From: Nostocales cyanobacterium LEGE 12452
GTDB lineage: Bacteria; Cyanobacteriota; Cyanobacteriia; Cyanobacteriales; Nostocaceae
DNA: 34,751 bases
NCBI GenBank assembly: GCA_015206945.1
Contig: JADEXV010000062.1
Coordinates: 1-34,751 of the forward strand
Direction: 5' to 3'
The position numbers and the translations under genes are program-made. Of the stretch, positions 17,773 through 26,179 are shown piece by piece; position 1 is the stretch's first letter; each line of letters starts with the position of its first letter. Under the pieces are notes generated by a model. The model saw only the letters and a program-made list of their open reading frames with translations, was not told the DNA's origin and searched no databases.

Positions 17773-18066
17773 TCAGGAATTAGGATTTTTACCTGAATTC
17801 GAGCGTTGTTGCCGACGCTGTTCCCAGCGCCAGAGGAAAACCATTAAGGCAACTATTCCTATTTGGAGAGCTAAACTTGGCATTGCACTCTCAACATTGC
17901 GTCCGGCAAGCACTTGGAAGAAAAAGACGAATGCGCCGAGTGAACCAGAAGCACCGAAAGCAATGTAAAAAAATTGTCGTAAGCCGCGATAAGGAGCGGC
18001 TATTTCTGCTTTGAGGCTGGCATACTGTTCAGGGTTAAGGCGATTTTTAGGATTTTGATCTACCAT
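17773..18066 (-). CDS. DUF3493-family small membrane protein (97 aa)
   Basis: A conserved cyanobacterial and plant-type membrane protein of unknown function. The segment LKAEIAAPYRGLRQFFYIAFGASG... (about 18-41 in the protein) is the family hallmark. Two transmembrane segments are visible at about 30-54 and 66-80, with a basic C-terminal tail (WRWEQRRQQR). ATG 18066 is the first start. It is divergent from tRNA-Thr, whose gene begins 33 bp away, so the two promoters must share this short gap. The family assignment is from memory of the motif; the role is unknown, probably in thylakoid or plasma membrane. Confidence 0.75.
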   Translation of the reverse strand: MVDQNPKNRLNPEQYASLKAEIAAPYRGLRQFFYIAFGASGSLGAFVFFFQVLAGRNVESAMPSLALQIGIVALMVFLWRWEQRRQQRSNSGKNPNS

Positions 18067-18079
18067 TATTAAACCATGT

Positions 18080-18085
18080 TATACT
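18080..18085 (+). promoter_or_regulatory. Possible -10 element for tRNA-Thr
   Basis: TATACT lies 15 bases before the mature tRNA 5' end. A weak -35 (TTGATC, 18055-18060) is 19 bases upstream and overlaps the start of the divergent DUF3493 gene. Confidence 0.35.
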
Positions 18086-18099
18086 CTTAGATTGTGTAC

Positions 18100-18171
18100 G
18101 CCGATGTGGCTCAGTGGTAGAGCAGCTGATTCGTAATCAGCAGGCCGTGGGTTCAAATCCCATCATCGGCT
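18100..18171 (+). tRNA. tRNA-Thr (anticodon CGU)
   Basis: A full cloverleaf can be drawn by eye: acceptor GCCGATG/CATCGGC, D arm GCTC/GAGC, anticodon stem GCTGA/TCAGC with loop TTCGTAA, variable AGGCC, T arm GTGGG/CCCAT with loop TTCAAAT. The anticodon CGT (18132-18134) reads ACG, so threonine. The discriminator is T, and CCA is not encoded. Length 72 nt. No intron. Confidence 0.96.
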
Positions 18172-18226
18172 TTGATGAAAGTATTCCTCAATATTAGAGT
18201 TTGACATAAATCAAGCATCTAGCAAA

Positions 18227-18376
18227 ATGAGTGTGAAAACGATGCATACTGCGGCAACCTACGCACCAGACTTCTACATCCAGCACCGCAAATCGTTGCA
18301 TTCACAACCGGTTAATCTCGGCTTCTGCACCACTCGGAGAATGGTGCATGGCTATTTCTTCAAGTATTTCAAATAA
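18227..18376 (+). CDS. Possible small protein of 49 residues downstream of tRNA-Thr
   Basis: An ATG-to-TAA open frame gives MSVKTMHTAATYAPDFYIQH... ending GYFFKYFK. It is basic and rich in His, Tyr and Phe, with no membrane segment. Codon choice (ttc, tac, cac, acc, ggc) is more C-ended than the AT-rich surroundings, which argues for coding. No good Shine-Dalgarno is seen. It lies 55 bp after the tRNA, in the same direction, and ends 26 bp before the stop of the convergent esterase gene. I do not recognise a family. It could be a real small protein or a chance frame. Confidence 0.4.
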   Translation: MSVKTMHTAATYAPDFYIQHRKSLHSQPVNLGFCTTRRMVHGYFFKYFK

Positions 18377-18402
18377 GCGATCGCAATCTCACATCAATTA
18401 AT

Positions 18403-19431
18403 TTAGTTTTTAACTGTTATATGAGAAAACTGTGCATCAATAACCCGGACTGCTGACCTTTTTTGTTGACGCTTCAACACTCCTACCGCACCAAAAGCAC
18501 TAAGGGCTAAAATCCCCAAGTTTATCGAAGGTTCAGGAACAGACTTAGCCTCAATCGCCGCCAGTGCAGCATCTGCAACTAACTTATGAGCAGCAGTCGT
18601 TGGGTGGAAATCGTCCCAGAAGAGAAACTTGTTGTTAGCTGGGTTACATATATCTAGCCTAGATAGACAAGACTCGGTTACATTCGTAAAATCTAATGCA
18701 CTGGCCTGATTAAATAAAGAAAAAGTATCAATAGCGATGATGTTGAGATTTGGGTTTTGACTCAAAGCGTTCACATTTTGTGCTAAACCCAAGTTAAACT
18801 CACTAGTCGATTTACTAAGGGTTGTAGGGTTGCGATCGTCAATTGTAGCTGCTGGGATCTTTCCCAAATCTGACAAGTTAAACACCAAAATATTTTTTGC
18901 GCCGACTCCTACCAGAGTATTCAACGCCAGGGATATATTACTGATTGGCGTGGTAGAGTCTTCGGGGTTAAGAAAAAGGAAATCATTCCCACCCCCCCAC
19001 AATGTATAAAGTGCATTTGGGTCAGCAGTTTGATTATTTGCTTGTAAATTTCCAGCAAAACCAAGGACTTGTTGGAGTACTCCCGGTAAACTTGGATTAG
19101 GAACGACAGCGTTACCTGAACCAGAGCTAGCACCACCAAAAGCGAAGTTTATCCCTTGGGTCGCAGGTGTGGAAGGAAGAGTAGTGTATAAAGTAGGCTT
19201 TAACCCTAGCTGATCTCCGAGATAATCCACCCAGAGCGGCCCATTGGAAAAACGTCCTTCAAAGTAAGGTGGGCTTAGAGGGAATGTTTTCCCGGTGGCA
19301 TTATATATATTGCCTGTATCAGAAAGACTATCGCCAAATACATAAAGCCGATCAAAACTCACAGCCAAAGCTTTGGTTGGCAACATGAAAGAAAATAGAA
19401 CAAATCCTGCTGCTACAGCCTGTTTTTTCAT
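18403..19431 (-). CDS. Secreted GDSL/SGNH esterase-lipase with PEP-CTERM sorting tail
   Basis: Predicted extracytoplasmic ester hydrolase. From ATG 19431 it has 342 residues: signal peptide MKKQAVAAGFVLFSFMLPTKALA, then block I YVFGDSLSDTGN (nucleophile Ser), NGPLWVDYLG, block III GGGNDF (oxyanion Asn), and block V WDDFHPT (catalytic Asp and His). The C-terminus has the PEP-CTERM signature: VPEPS, a hydrophobic helix, then basic KRQQKR. That predicts handling by an exosortase and anchoring or glycosylation at the cell surface. An in-frame start at 19494 would add 21 residues before the signal peptide and is unlikely. A spacer of 316 bp (19432-19747) separates it from the gene upstream; I see no clear elements there. 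Confidence 0.9.
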   Translation of the reverse strand: MKKQAVAAGFVLFSFMLPTKALAVSFDRLYVFGDSLSDTGNIYNATGKTFPLSPPYFEGRFSNGPLWVDYLGDQLGLKPTLYTTLPSTPATQGINFAFGGASSGSGNAVVPNPSLPGVLQQVLGFAGNLQANNQTADPNALYTLWGGGNDFLFLNPEDSTTPISNISLALNTLVGVGAKNILVFNLSDLGKIPAATIDDRNPTTLSKSTSEFNLGLAQNVNALSQNPNLNIIAIDTFSLFNQASALDFTNVTESCLSRLDICNPANNKFLFWDDFHPTTAAHKLVADAALAAIEAKSVPEPSINLGILALSAFGAVGVLKRQQKRSAVRVIDAQFSHITVKN

Positions 19432-19747
19432 ATTTGTTTTACCTGTGGTCTTTTTAACTTGTTTAAAAGCAATGAAAGGGCGATAGTCTAACAACTTACT
19501 CTTTTGAGATACTTCAAAATGAAGTGCGTCTATTGAGTTAATTTACGTTGTTTCACTTAACTATGCCTCAAAAATTTATGAAACACAGGTAAAAACGCTT
19601 AAAATACTTAGATTTACATTTTCTTGATGAAAAACAGGTATATTACAAAGAAATAGCAAAATTTTGTACTAAAGGGCGAAATTGCCCACTTTTATGCAGA
19701 GACTGGACTAACTGCAACTAAATCAAGTACACGTCGTAGACACAGCT

Positions 19748-21145
19748 TTAACTTTGCTTTAATTTCAAAGCCTCAGTAGCCGAAACACCCTCACCCTGAC
19801 TACCGAAATACCACAAAGCCGTAGCAGCCTCAGCACGAGTTACTGGTTTTTTGGGTTGAAACAGAGTCGTATAACCAAACACCCGCCGAATATTCGATTG
19901 TTCGCCATTTTGGTAATCAGCCAACACTGCTTTTAAAGCCTTGGGGTCAATTCGCGCTGCGTCTTGGAAACCCCAGGTTTGTTTGACCGCATCTAAGTTA
20001 GCAGAGGGTAAAGCTTGGCGAGTATCTAGGGGTAATTTCCACAGCAGCAACTGTTCTCGCGTTAGAGGTGCATCAGGACGAAATAAAACTACTGTAGAAT
20101 CTCCAGACAAAGGACTGGGAATTAACCCAGCTTCAGCTAATCCCTGAATTGCTGGGAAATCAGGGTCTTTTGCTGACACATCACTAAAAGCTGGTTGAGT
20201 ACTTTCTGATGCCAAACGAATCTGTTTAGCTGGATTGTTGGTATATACAGCATTGTTAGCAGCAATTAGCCAACGGGCATATTCCCGATGTGTAACGATT
20301 TTACTCGGTTCAAACTGATTAGTTGTGGTAGTAGAGTTGCTCTTAGTTGTCTTTGCTTCTATAGATAAAACACCTAATGCAGCCAAGTCTTGGATATGTT
20401 GCCGCCATTCTTGTGGTGCCTTATTCAGATCGTTAAATACCTGAGATTTAGGAGTGGCTGTAGGAATTGTTTGGTTATTAGCTGTGCTTGGTGGCTGTGC
20501 TGCCAAGTTTGTGGGTGGTATTGGGCCAATGAACTGTGAATTTCCCGGTTGAGGAACGGCGTTAGCAGTTTCGTTAGGATTTGTAGTTGAAGTAGGTTGT
20601 GCTGTTGCAGTACTATTTGGTACGTAATCAATCAGTAATTCAGTGGCTGTTTGGGGTTGATTAGGTGTGGCGCTAGTAACTGATTTGGGCTGAATGGAAA
20701 CCTTCAATAACAAATCGTTGCGACGTGCCTCAAAAGCGCCTCCTGTATCATCATCTGTCGGCTGTTGTAAAATCTGCCAGTTATTTGTTTGAAACTGGCT
20801 GCGATAAAAACTAGCAATAAAATTACTGGGGTCAGAACTTAACCAACGAGTTGAGATTTTGTTTTCTGAGCCGCTAGCAGGTGTAACTTCCTGTAGTTTG
20901 ACATTGGAATATAGTGGGATATCTTTAGGAAAATCAGCTGGTAACTGAACTGCTGATTCATTTTGCTGTGCTTGCGGTTGATTACCTTGAGATTCTCCAA
21001 AGACAACTTGATCGCTTTGCAGTTTCGGATCTGCCGCCAAAGATTCCTCAAGGTTTTTGGCGACAGGACTATTAGCACAAGCTGTTAACGAAGTGAGTAT
21101 AACAGCCCAAATTAGAAATACAGCTGGACGTTTACAGGGAAGCAC
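19748..21145 (-). CDS. SLH-domain lipoprotein
   Basis: Predicted envelope lipoprotein of 465 residues. It begins with GTG 21145; the N-terminus MLPCKRPAVFLIWAVILTSL leads to lipobox LTAC, with lipidation at Cys23. Next is an alpha/beta domain (about 65-150, DFPKDIPLYSNVKL...) with an effector role unknown to me, then a Pro/Thr/Asn-rich linker (155-235). Three degenerate SLH domains follow (about 237-295, 319-370, 392-447), the last with LFQPKKPVTRAEAATALWYF. The SLH part would bind cell-wall polymer while the lipid anchors the N-terminus to a membrane. It shares direction with the PEP-CTERM esterase gene. No Shine-Dalgarno precedes the GTG, but no other start preserves the lipobox. Confidence 0.86.
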   Translation of the reverse strand: MLPCKRPAVFLIWAVILTSLTACANSPVAKNLEESLAADPKLQSDQVVFGESQGNQPQAQQNESAVQLPADFPKDIPLYSNVKLQEVTPASGSENKISTRWLSSDPSNFIASFYRSQFQTNNWQILQQPTDDDTGGAFEARRNDLLLKVSIQPKSVTSATPNQPQTATELLIDYVPNSTATAQPTSTTNPNETANAVPQPGNSQFIGPIPPTNLAAQPPSTANNQTIPTATPKSQVFNDLNKAPQEWRQHIQDLAALGVLSIEAKTTKSNSTTTTNQFEPSKIVTHREYARWLIAANNAVYTNNPAKQIRLASESTQPAFSDVSAKDPDFPAIQGLAEAGLIPSPLSGDSTVVLFRPDAPLTREQLLLWKLPLDTRQALPSANLDAVKQTWGFQDAARIDPKALKAVLADYQNGEQSNIRRVFGYTTLFQPKKPVTRAEAATALWYFGSQGEGVSATEALKLKQS

Positions 21146-21208
21146 AGGAAATCACAAATTGAGTTTCAATTCCTACCCTAGCGCAGACTGTCCATTAAAT
21201 GGGAATGA

Positions 21209-21228
21209 GGCATGGGACATGGGACATG
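21209..21228. repeat. Short heptamer tandem repeat (CATGGGA, about 2.7 copies)
   Basis: CATGGGACATGGGACATGG is a short STRR-type tandem repeat just upstream of the SLH lipoprotein gene. Confidence 0.6.
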
Positions 21229-21349
21229 GTTATTCTTCTTTATTCCCCTGCTCTCCTCTGACTATCCATATCACTAAAAGACACTACCGACTTACTACGT
21301 CTTCTTCCTAAATGTCTATTTTGGTGGTGATATCTTCAAAAATGAGTAA

Positions 21350-21369
21350 ACGGTAGCAAAAGCTACCGT
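21350..21369. other. Perfect 8-bp stem-loop in the gene-poor spacer
   Basis: ACGGTAGC-AAAA-GCTACCGT. The minus strand continues TTTACTCATTTTT, so it could act as a minus-strand terminator or attenuator about 200 bp upstream of the lipoprotein gene; no gene is obviously served by it. Confidence 0.5.
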
Positions 21370-21902
21370 ATTGTCTTCGTTTTACAGCCATTAGGTTTTG
21401 ATAATTCCTATGCTTATTTATAGAGTTCCCTAAAATTCTGGAAAACTAACATTTTTGGAAAAAAACATAAATCAACCTGAAATCCTTGCTAGATAAGAGT
21501 TTTATAATTTGAGAGTTCGTAGTCAGGACTTTAGTATTTAGATGAAGACTAGAGCCACCGACTACAAACCGATCGATACTAGATTGTGAACCAATCTTTT
21601 AGAGAGTTATCTAAACATCCAAGTTGTAGAGCAGATAACTGATTGATAACTGGTCAAAAAACAGTTTAGCTAGCAAAAGCTGGAATCTACTTCCAGATAC
21701 ACAAGTTGTAATGCGATGCCTACGCCAAGCAACTGGAAGTGATAGACTAGGAATAAAGCCCTCCTTAGCCTCACCCAAAGAGGGGAATAGATCGAGTTAA
21801 CTAATACTGGCTGACAATCGATTCTGGAAATTATTTGTCTGACGATGGTAAGGTGAGTAAGGCAAGCTCTGGAAAATGCCAGTGTTAAACAATTCCAGGA
21901 AA

Positions 21903-22478
21903 TTAGCGTAAGTTCGTTATTCTTGGCGACTGGGGTAAATAGGTAGAGCAGTCAAGAGTCGCAGCAGTTTCCCTAGTATTTCTAAATTGATTTTCTAGAG
22001 AAAGCGCTACTTGTGCTGTAGTCAAGAGTTTCTTGACAACCTCGAAAGCAGTGAGTGCTTCTTCTAAAAGTGCGCGATCGCCTCTATGTTATCCAAAACT
22101 TTCCCTCAATCAACCCATCCCCTGTTATTCTAGGATAGGGCTGTGGTTCTTTTAGGAAAGCTGGAAGGTGCGCTTCGCAAGTTATAGAAGTAGTACATAG
22201 TTAGCTATGACTGTTTTTACCAATCCTAGTTAATGATTGGCTTGAGGCAAAAAAGACACTTCATCAAATGCACTGGCGGTTGAAAAAACCTCTACAAACT
22301 TGGTCTGAACAGTTAACAGCTTCCTGATAGATTAGATACAATTAGCATCTGTGTTTTCTTGGGCGATCGCTTGCTGAAAGCGAGTACTCAAATTGACATA
22401 GTGCTGCACTAGCCGATTTGACATAGCATTAAACCTTTCACCTGCTGGCTCTGGCGAAAATTTTTGATTTAGGGCAAA
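21903..22478 (-). pseudogene. Coding-like decayed fragments, family unknown
   Basis: Within a 1.5-kb spacer without intact genes, the minus strand holds three coding-like open pieces. 22332-22478: 48 residues, FALNQKFSPEPAGERFNAM... then RLVQHYVNLSTRFQQAIAQ, ending in a stop. 22230-22331: continues in the same frame after that stop (SIRKLLTVQTKFVEVFSTASA...). 21903-22088: 61 residues, including RALLEEALTAFEVVKKLL and ALSLENQFRNTRET. All are helical, with balanced charge, and begin without proper start codons. They could be one gene broken by stops and frameshifts, or chance. I recognise no family. Outside these pieces, 21146-22678 holds the repeats listed and otherwise nothing I can name. Confidence 0.35.
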
Positions 22479-22678
22479 TTAAGACTTATATTCAAGGGGC
22501 CTGGTGTTTCTTGGAGATAAAGTTAACCAAAAGGGAGCAAAAGGCTGAATAAGATATGTTTGATGTCAAAAACGCAGATCGGATAGGAGTATGAAAATCT
22601 AAAATAGATATTAAGAAGAAAAAACAACGACCATCGACAACCGTCAGTTCTTTTTACTTTCTGTAAAGCGTCACCGGG

Positions 22679-23893
22679 TTGTTACCAGTGCTGAAACACG
22701 ATTACATGCAAGTTTCCCAGGATCAGCCTATTTATTCTGAAGCTCCACTCCAGCTGTTACTGTTTGTCGATGGACGCCCCAAGTCCCGCCAACAGGTGCA
22801 GCGAATACGTGCTTACTTAAAAGAGTTGCAGGCTGAGTATAGTTTTGAACTTCAAACTATTGATGTTGGTCAACAACCTTACTTAGCAGAACACTTTAAA
22901 TTAGTAGCAACGCCAGCTTTAATCAAAATTCACCCGGAACCACGACAGGTTTTAGCTGGGAGTAATATCATAGCGCAATTGAAAAACTGGTGGCCTCGCT
23001 GGCAAGCCGCTGTAGACGCCTATTTGAAATTACAGGAAGACTTACAAGAACAGATAGACGATACTGCTAGGGTGACATCACCTAAATCCACTATCCGTTC
23101 AGTTGCTGTTTCTGCCGAACTGATCCGACTCTCAGACGAAATTTTTCGCTTAAAACAGGAAAAAGATAACCTCCAAGAGCAGCTACAGTTTAAAGATCGG
23201 GTGATTTCGATGTTGGCACACGATCTCCGCAATCCCCTAACTGCCGCCGCGATCGCCATCGAAACTCTCCAATCTAACTACAATTTAGATACAGGCCAAT
23301 TTCAACGCCTCAAACCATCCTTGACAGCGCATCTATTAAAACAAGCCCGTAATCAAACTAAGATCATCGACCGGATGATTGCCGACCTTTTGCAGGTAGG
23401 TCGTGGTAAAGATACGGAGTTTCCTATTTTACCACAAAAAGTACAGCTAGGTAAATTGTGCTTAGATGTACTAGAAGAATTGTGCGATCGCTACACCTCC
23501 AAATCCCAAGAGGTTGAAACAGATATTCCTAACGACTTACCTTATGTATATGCTGACCCAGAACGCATCCGGCAAGTACTAATAAATCTGTTGGATAATG
23601 CCATCAAATACACCCCAGCAGGTGGCAAGATTAGCATCGCCGGATTGCACCGCACTACCCAAAAAGTTCAGTTTAGTATTGGCGATACTGGGCCTGGTAT
23701 TCCTGTAGAGAATCGCGATCGCATCTTTGAAAACCACTTCCGCCTGCAACGAGATGAAAGTACAGAAGGTTACGGCATTGGTCTTTGTCTATGCCAACGC
23801 ATCGTTCTGGCACACTATGGTCAAATTTGGGTGGATTCTGCCCCCAATAACGGAGCATGGTTTCACTTCACACTCCCAGTTTATCCTTCTTAG
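22679..23893 (+). CDS. sasA: Circadian-clock output sensor histidine kinase SasA
   Basis: SasA reads the KaiC state and phosphorylates RpaA, driving circadian gene expression; cytoplasmic. The 404-residue protein has an N-terminal KaiB-like thioredoxin-fold domain (about 22-110; [16 protein letters not shown]), a coiled linker (about 112-172), then a histidine-kinase core: H box [12 protein letters not shown] (His181), N box [10 protein letters not shown] (Asn307), G1 GDTGPGIP (335-342) and G2 GYGIGL (364-369). Length matches Nostoc SasA. I start at TTG 22679 because N-terminal residues from there ([10 protein letters not shown]) agree with my recollection of Nostoc homologues; ATG 22706 is the alternative. 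It is convergent with the REC-GGDEF gene, with 31 bp between stops. No rpaA or kai genes are in the window. Confidence 0.94.
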   Translation: MLPVLKHDYMQVSQDQPIYSEAPLQLLLFVDGRPKSRQQVQRIRAYLKELQAEYSFELQTIDVGQQPYLAEHFKLVATPALIKIHPEPRQVLAGSNIIAQLKNWWPRWQAAVDAYLKLQEDLQEQIDDTARVTSPKSTIRSVAVSAELIRLSDEIFRLKQEKDNLQEQLQFKDRVISMLAHDLRNPLTAAAIAIETLQSNYNLDTGQFQRLKPSLTAHLLKQARNQTKIIDRMIADLLQVGRGKDTEFPILPQKVQLGKLCLDVLEELCDRYTSKSQEVETDIPNDLPYVYADPERIRQVLINLLDNAIKYTPAGGKISIAGLHRTTQKVQFSIGDTGPGIPVENRDRIFENHFRLQRDESTEGYGIGLCLCQRIVLAHYGQIWVDSAPNNGAWFHFTLPVYPS

Positions 23894-23924
23894 GTATTGG
23901 GTATTGACAAATGACTAATGACAA

Positions 23925-24950
23925 TTAAGAACTTGATACAAAGCGATCGCGTCCCCCGGCCTTTGCTTGGTAGAGTGCTTTATCTGCCAGCACGATCAAC
24001 TCTGAAGGTGAAGATTCCCAAGTCGGGACAACAGTTGCCACACCCATACTGAGAGTGACGTGCTGACTCACCGCAGAACCGTCATGAACAATTTGCAAAT
24101 CTTTGATTCCTGCTTGGATTGCGGCAGCAACATGAAGTGCGCCAGATGTAGGAGTGTATGGCATAATCACAGCAAATTCTTCGCCACCATAACGCGCTAC
24201 TAAATCCTGATGTTTTTGTGCCTTAAGGCTTAAGACAGCACCCACCTTTTGTAAACATACATCCCCTGCGGGATGGCCATATTTATCATTATAAAATTTA
24301 AAAAAGTCGATATCACACAAAATCATTGACAAGGGAAATCCCTCTTGTGCGAGATTAATCCATTGCGTATTGAGATAATCGTCAAAGCGGCGACGATTAG
24401 CCAATTCAGTTAAACCATCTACATTGGCAAGGTGATGCAAAGCTTCGTTTGCCGCCTCTAACTGTTTGTATACTTGTGCTTGCTGTAGCAGTCGGCGCAA
24501 CCGCTGGCGTAATACAGGCCAGTGAATTGGCTTGGTAACATAATCAGTTGCTCCTGCTTCAAAAGCACGGTTTACAGATTCCTCATCGTCCAAGCATGTG
24601 ATCATCAGGATGGGAGTACGCTCCCATATCTTGGAGATGACTGTATTGTTAAGAGTCGAGTCAGTATCAAAGGTGGCAAGGGCTGAGATTAAATTATTCC
24701 TGGCAATCTGGAGCAAGTGCTTACAGCAAGTAAAGCCATCCATCACAGGCATTACAGCATCTAGCAAAACTATATCCGGCTTGATAGTCTCGTAAGCATC
24801 TAAACATTGCTTACCATCATTAACCTCGACCACTCGATAACCTTCTTGTTCCATTGCTTTACGCAACAATACCCGGATGGTCTTGTCATCATCAGCCACT
24901 AGAATCAATGGTGGTTGCTTAGAAACAGTAAATGGGCTTATGCCTGACAT
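23925..24950 (-). CDS. Response regulator with GGDEF domain (probable diguanylate cyclase)
   Basis: Predicted to make cyclic di-GMP from two GTP under phosphorylation control. From ATG 24950 it has 341 residues. A receiver domain comes first: acidic triad VADDDK, phospho-acceptor Asp64 in LLDAVMP, Lys140 in VTKP. A loop of about 25 residues (about 86-112) is inserted before ILMITCLDD, longer than in a standard receiver. A short helix follows, then the GGDEF domain with active-site YGGEEF (about 254-259) and the metal site in CDIDFFKFYND. The inhibitory RxxD is replaced by KHQD, so product inhibition may be weak or absent. The start is chosen for GGAAGG six bases before ATG 24950; a TTG at 24995 is possible. 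An out-of-frame CBS-like stretch lies just upstream. Confidence 0.9.
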   Translation of the reverse strand: MSGISPFTVSKQPPLILVADDDKTIRVLLRKAMEQEGYRVVEVNDGKQCLDAYETIKPDIVLLDAVMPVMDGFTCCKHLLQIARNNLISALATFDTDSTLNNTVISKIWERTPILMITCLDDEESVNRAFEAGATDYVTKPIHWPVLRQRLRRLLQQAQVYKQLEAANEALHHLANVDGLTELANRRRFDDYLNTQWINLAQEGFPLSMILCDIDFFKFYNDKYGHPAGDVCLQKVGAVLSLKAQKHQDLVARYGGEEFAVIMPYTPTSGALHVAAAIQAGIKDLQIVHDGSAVSQHVTLSMGVATVVPTWESSPSELIVLADKALYQAKAGGRDRFVSSS

Positions 24951-24999
24951 GAGTTGCCTTCCACTTGCAGGACTATCCTGAAAAAGGCTGTGCAACTCA

Positions 25000-25138
25000 A
25001 TCGCATAGGGGCGATCGCTATTTTCATCAATGCCAGGATTTGCGGCAAAGGTGTGTCTGGCTTGACAATCAACTGTTTTTTGACAATGGACTGCCTAATA
25101 TTGTTGGGCCAAGCAAGCGGTAGATAAATAAGTTGCAT
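25000..25138 (-). pseudogene. CBS-domain-like N-terminal fragment, out of frame with REC-GGDEF
   Basis: From ATG 25138 the minus strand encodes MQLIYLPLAWPNNIRQSI followed by VKKQLIVKPDTPLPQILALM. This resembles the first strand-helix of CBS domains in cyanobacterial sensor proteins (AIV-x-x-P-L-x-V-x-PDT-x-L-x-x-x-I-x-LM). It then runs into the next gene in a different frame. Shifting frame near 25020 continues as DENSDRPYAIELHSLF, directly into the REC-GGDEF frame. It may be a truncated gene, or the true N-terminus separated by a frameshift. The remaining upstream spacer to 25595 shows nothing clear. Confidence 0.35.
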
Positions 25139-25595
25139 AGACTATCTGTAATTGGAACACGAAGGCAATTGCTACCTTTTTGTTCAGCAATGGTTATGGG
25201 AGGAAATGTTACTTTTATATTTCCCTATTGTTAAAGTCAAATTACGATTTTTTTGAGAATTACAAATACACGCCTTAATTCTTTAGTTGTGTAGTTAGTT
25301 TAGACACCTAGCGATCCAGAACAAGGCAATTGCCAAAGTACCCTCAGAAGATAGTTAATACTAAATACTAATATCACCTGAATGAAATTTATTTAGTCTA
25401 TCCAACAAGGCTTGCTAAGGTTTAGTATAATTACATAAGATTGAGATAAAACTTAGTGCAAAACTTTATTTTCAAGTGACTTCATAACCATTCCCTTCTA
25501 GCCATAAACCGCCCAGAACTCACCTTGGCTATACAAACAAGCAAAAGCTCTTACAAAAACCATCCAAACCTATTGACATTCGCTAAATCTTTAAA

Positions 25596-25856
25596 ATGCC
25601 AGATTCATTAATGTACCAGCAGGATAATTTTGTTGTTCTAGAAACTAATCAACCAGAACAATTTATGACACCATCAGAGCTATTAGAAAAGCTCAAAATA
25701 ACTCTTCAACAACTCATAATTAAAGATTTACCGCCTGACTTGCAAAAGTTTGATACTGTGGAAACTCAAGCCCAATATTTAATTGACACTAGCTGCGAAT
25801 TAGATATTGGCCCTGGGAAATATTTACAGTGGTACGCAGTTCGTTTAGAAAAGTAA
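25596..25856 (+). CDS. CRR7-like protein (chlororespiratory reduction 7 family)
   Basis: The 86-residue soluble protein matches my recollection of the CRR7 (DUF3571) family: start MPDSLMYQQDNFVVLE, middle PSELLEKLK, end SCELDIGPGKYLQWYAVRLEK. In plants CRR7 is needed for accumulation of the chloroplast NDH-1 complex. In cyanobacteria a similar role at NDH-1 is inferred, not shown. Length is as expected. ATG 25596 is the first start; a second Met at residue 6 is possible. It stands alone, with about 320 bp of non-coding DNA on the 3' side. Confidence 0.78.
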   Translation: MPDSLMYQQDNFVVLETNQPEQFMTPSELLEKLKITLQQLIIKDLPPDLQKFDTVETQAQYLIDTSCELDIGPGKYLQWYAVRLEK

Positions 25857-25915
25857 ATTTTTGGTAAGTGCTTGAGAGAATCCTAAATAAATCTTAAGCA
25901 AAAATTGGTGCCCAT

Positions 25916-25944
25916 CTCCCCGACTTCTTCAAGAAGTTGGGGAG
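25916..25944. repeat. Dispersed palindrome (13-bp stem)
   Basis: CTCCCCGACTTCT pairs with AGAAGTTGGGGAG through one G-U pair around TCA. The core CGACTTCTTCAAGAAGT is recalled as a repeat scattered in Nostoc-type genomes. It follows the CRR7-like gene and might also end its transcript, though there is no T run. The rest of 25857-26179 shows nothing else. Confidence 0.65.
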
Positions 25945-26179
25945 TTAAATCGTGGTTAAGGGAATTCCCAAAAGAATAATTACTAATTCATAATTCATAG
26001 TTAAACACACTGTACGCTAGACTACACACTCAATTTAGTGGTCAACAAGAGAATGGAGAGTACAGGAGCCACCACTAATTGTAATTATGAATTATTAATT
26101 ATGTTGACTGTTGCAAAAATATGGGTAACAACAAGTCATAAAAGAATGAAGTTTGGGGAACGATAGTTTTTGCTTTTGA

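Noticed and set aside
21670..21950. Minus-strand open stretch of about 93 codons with no start codon
   Set aside because: The translation is hydrophobic and irregular, lacks a usable start and overlaps the frame of the third decayed piece; likely chance.
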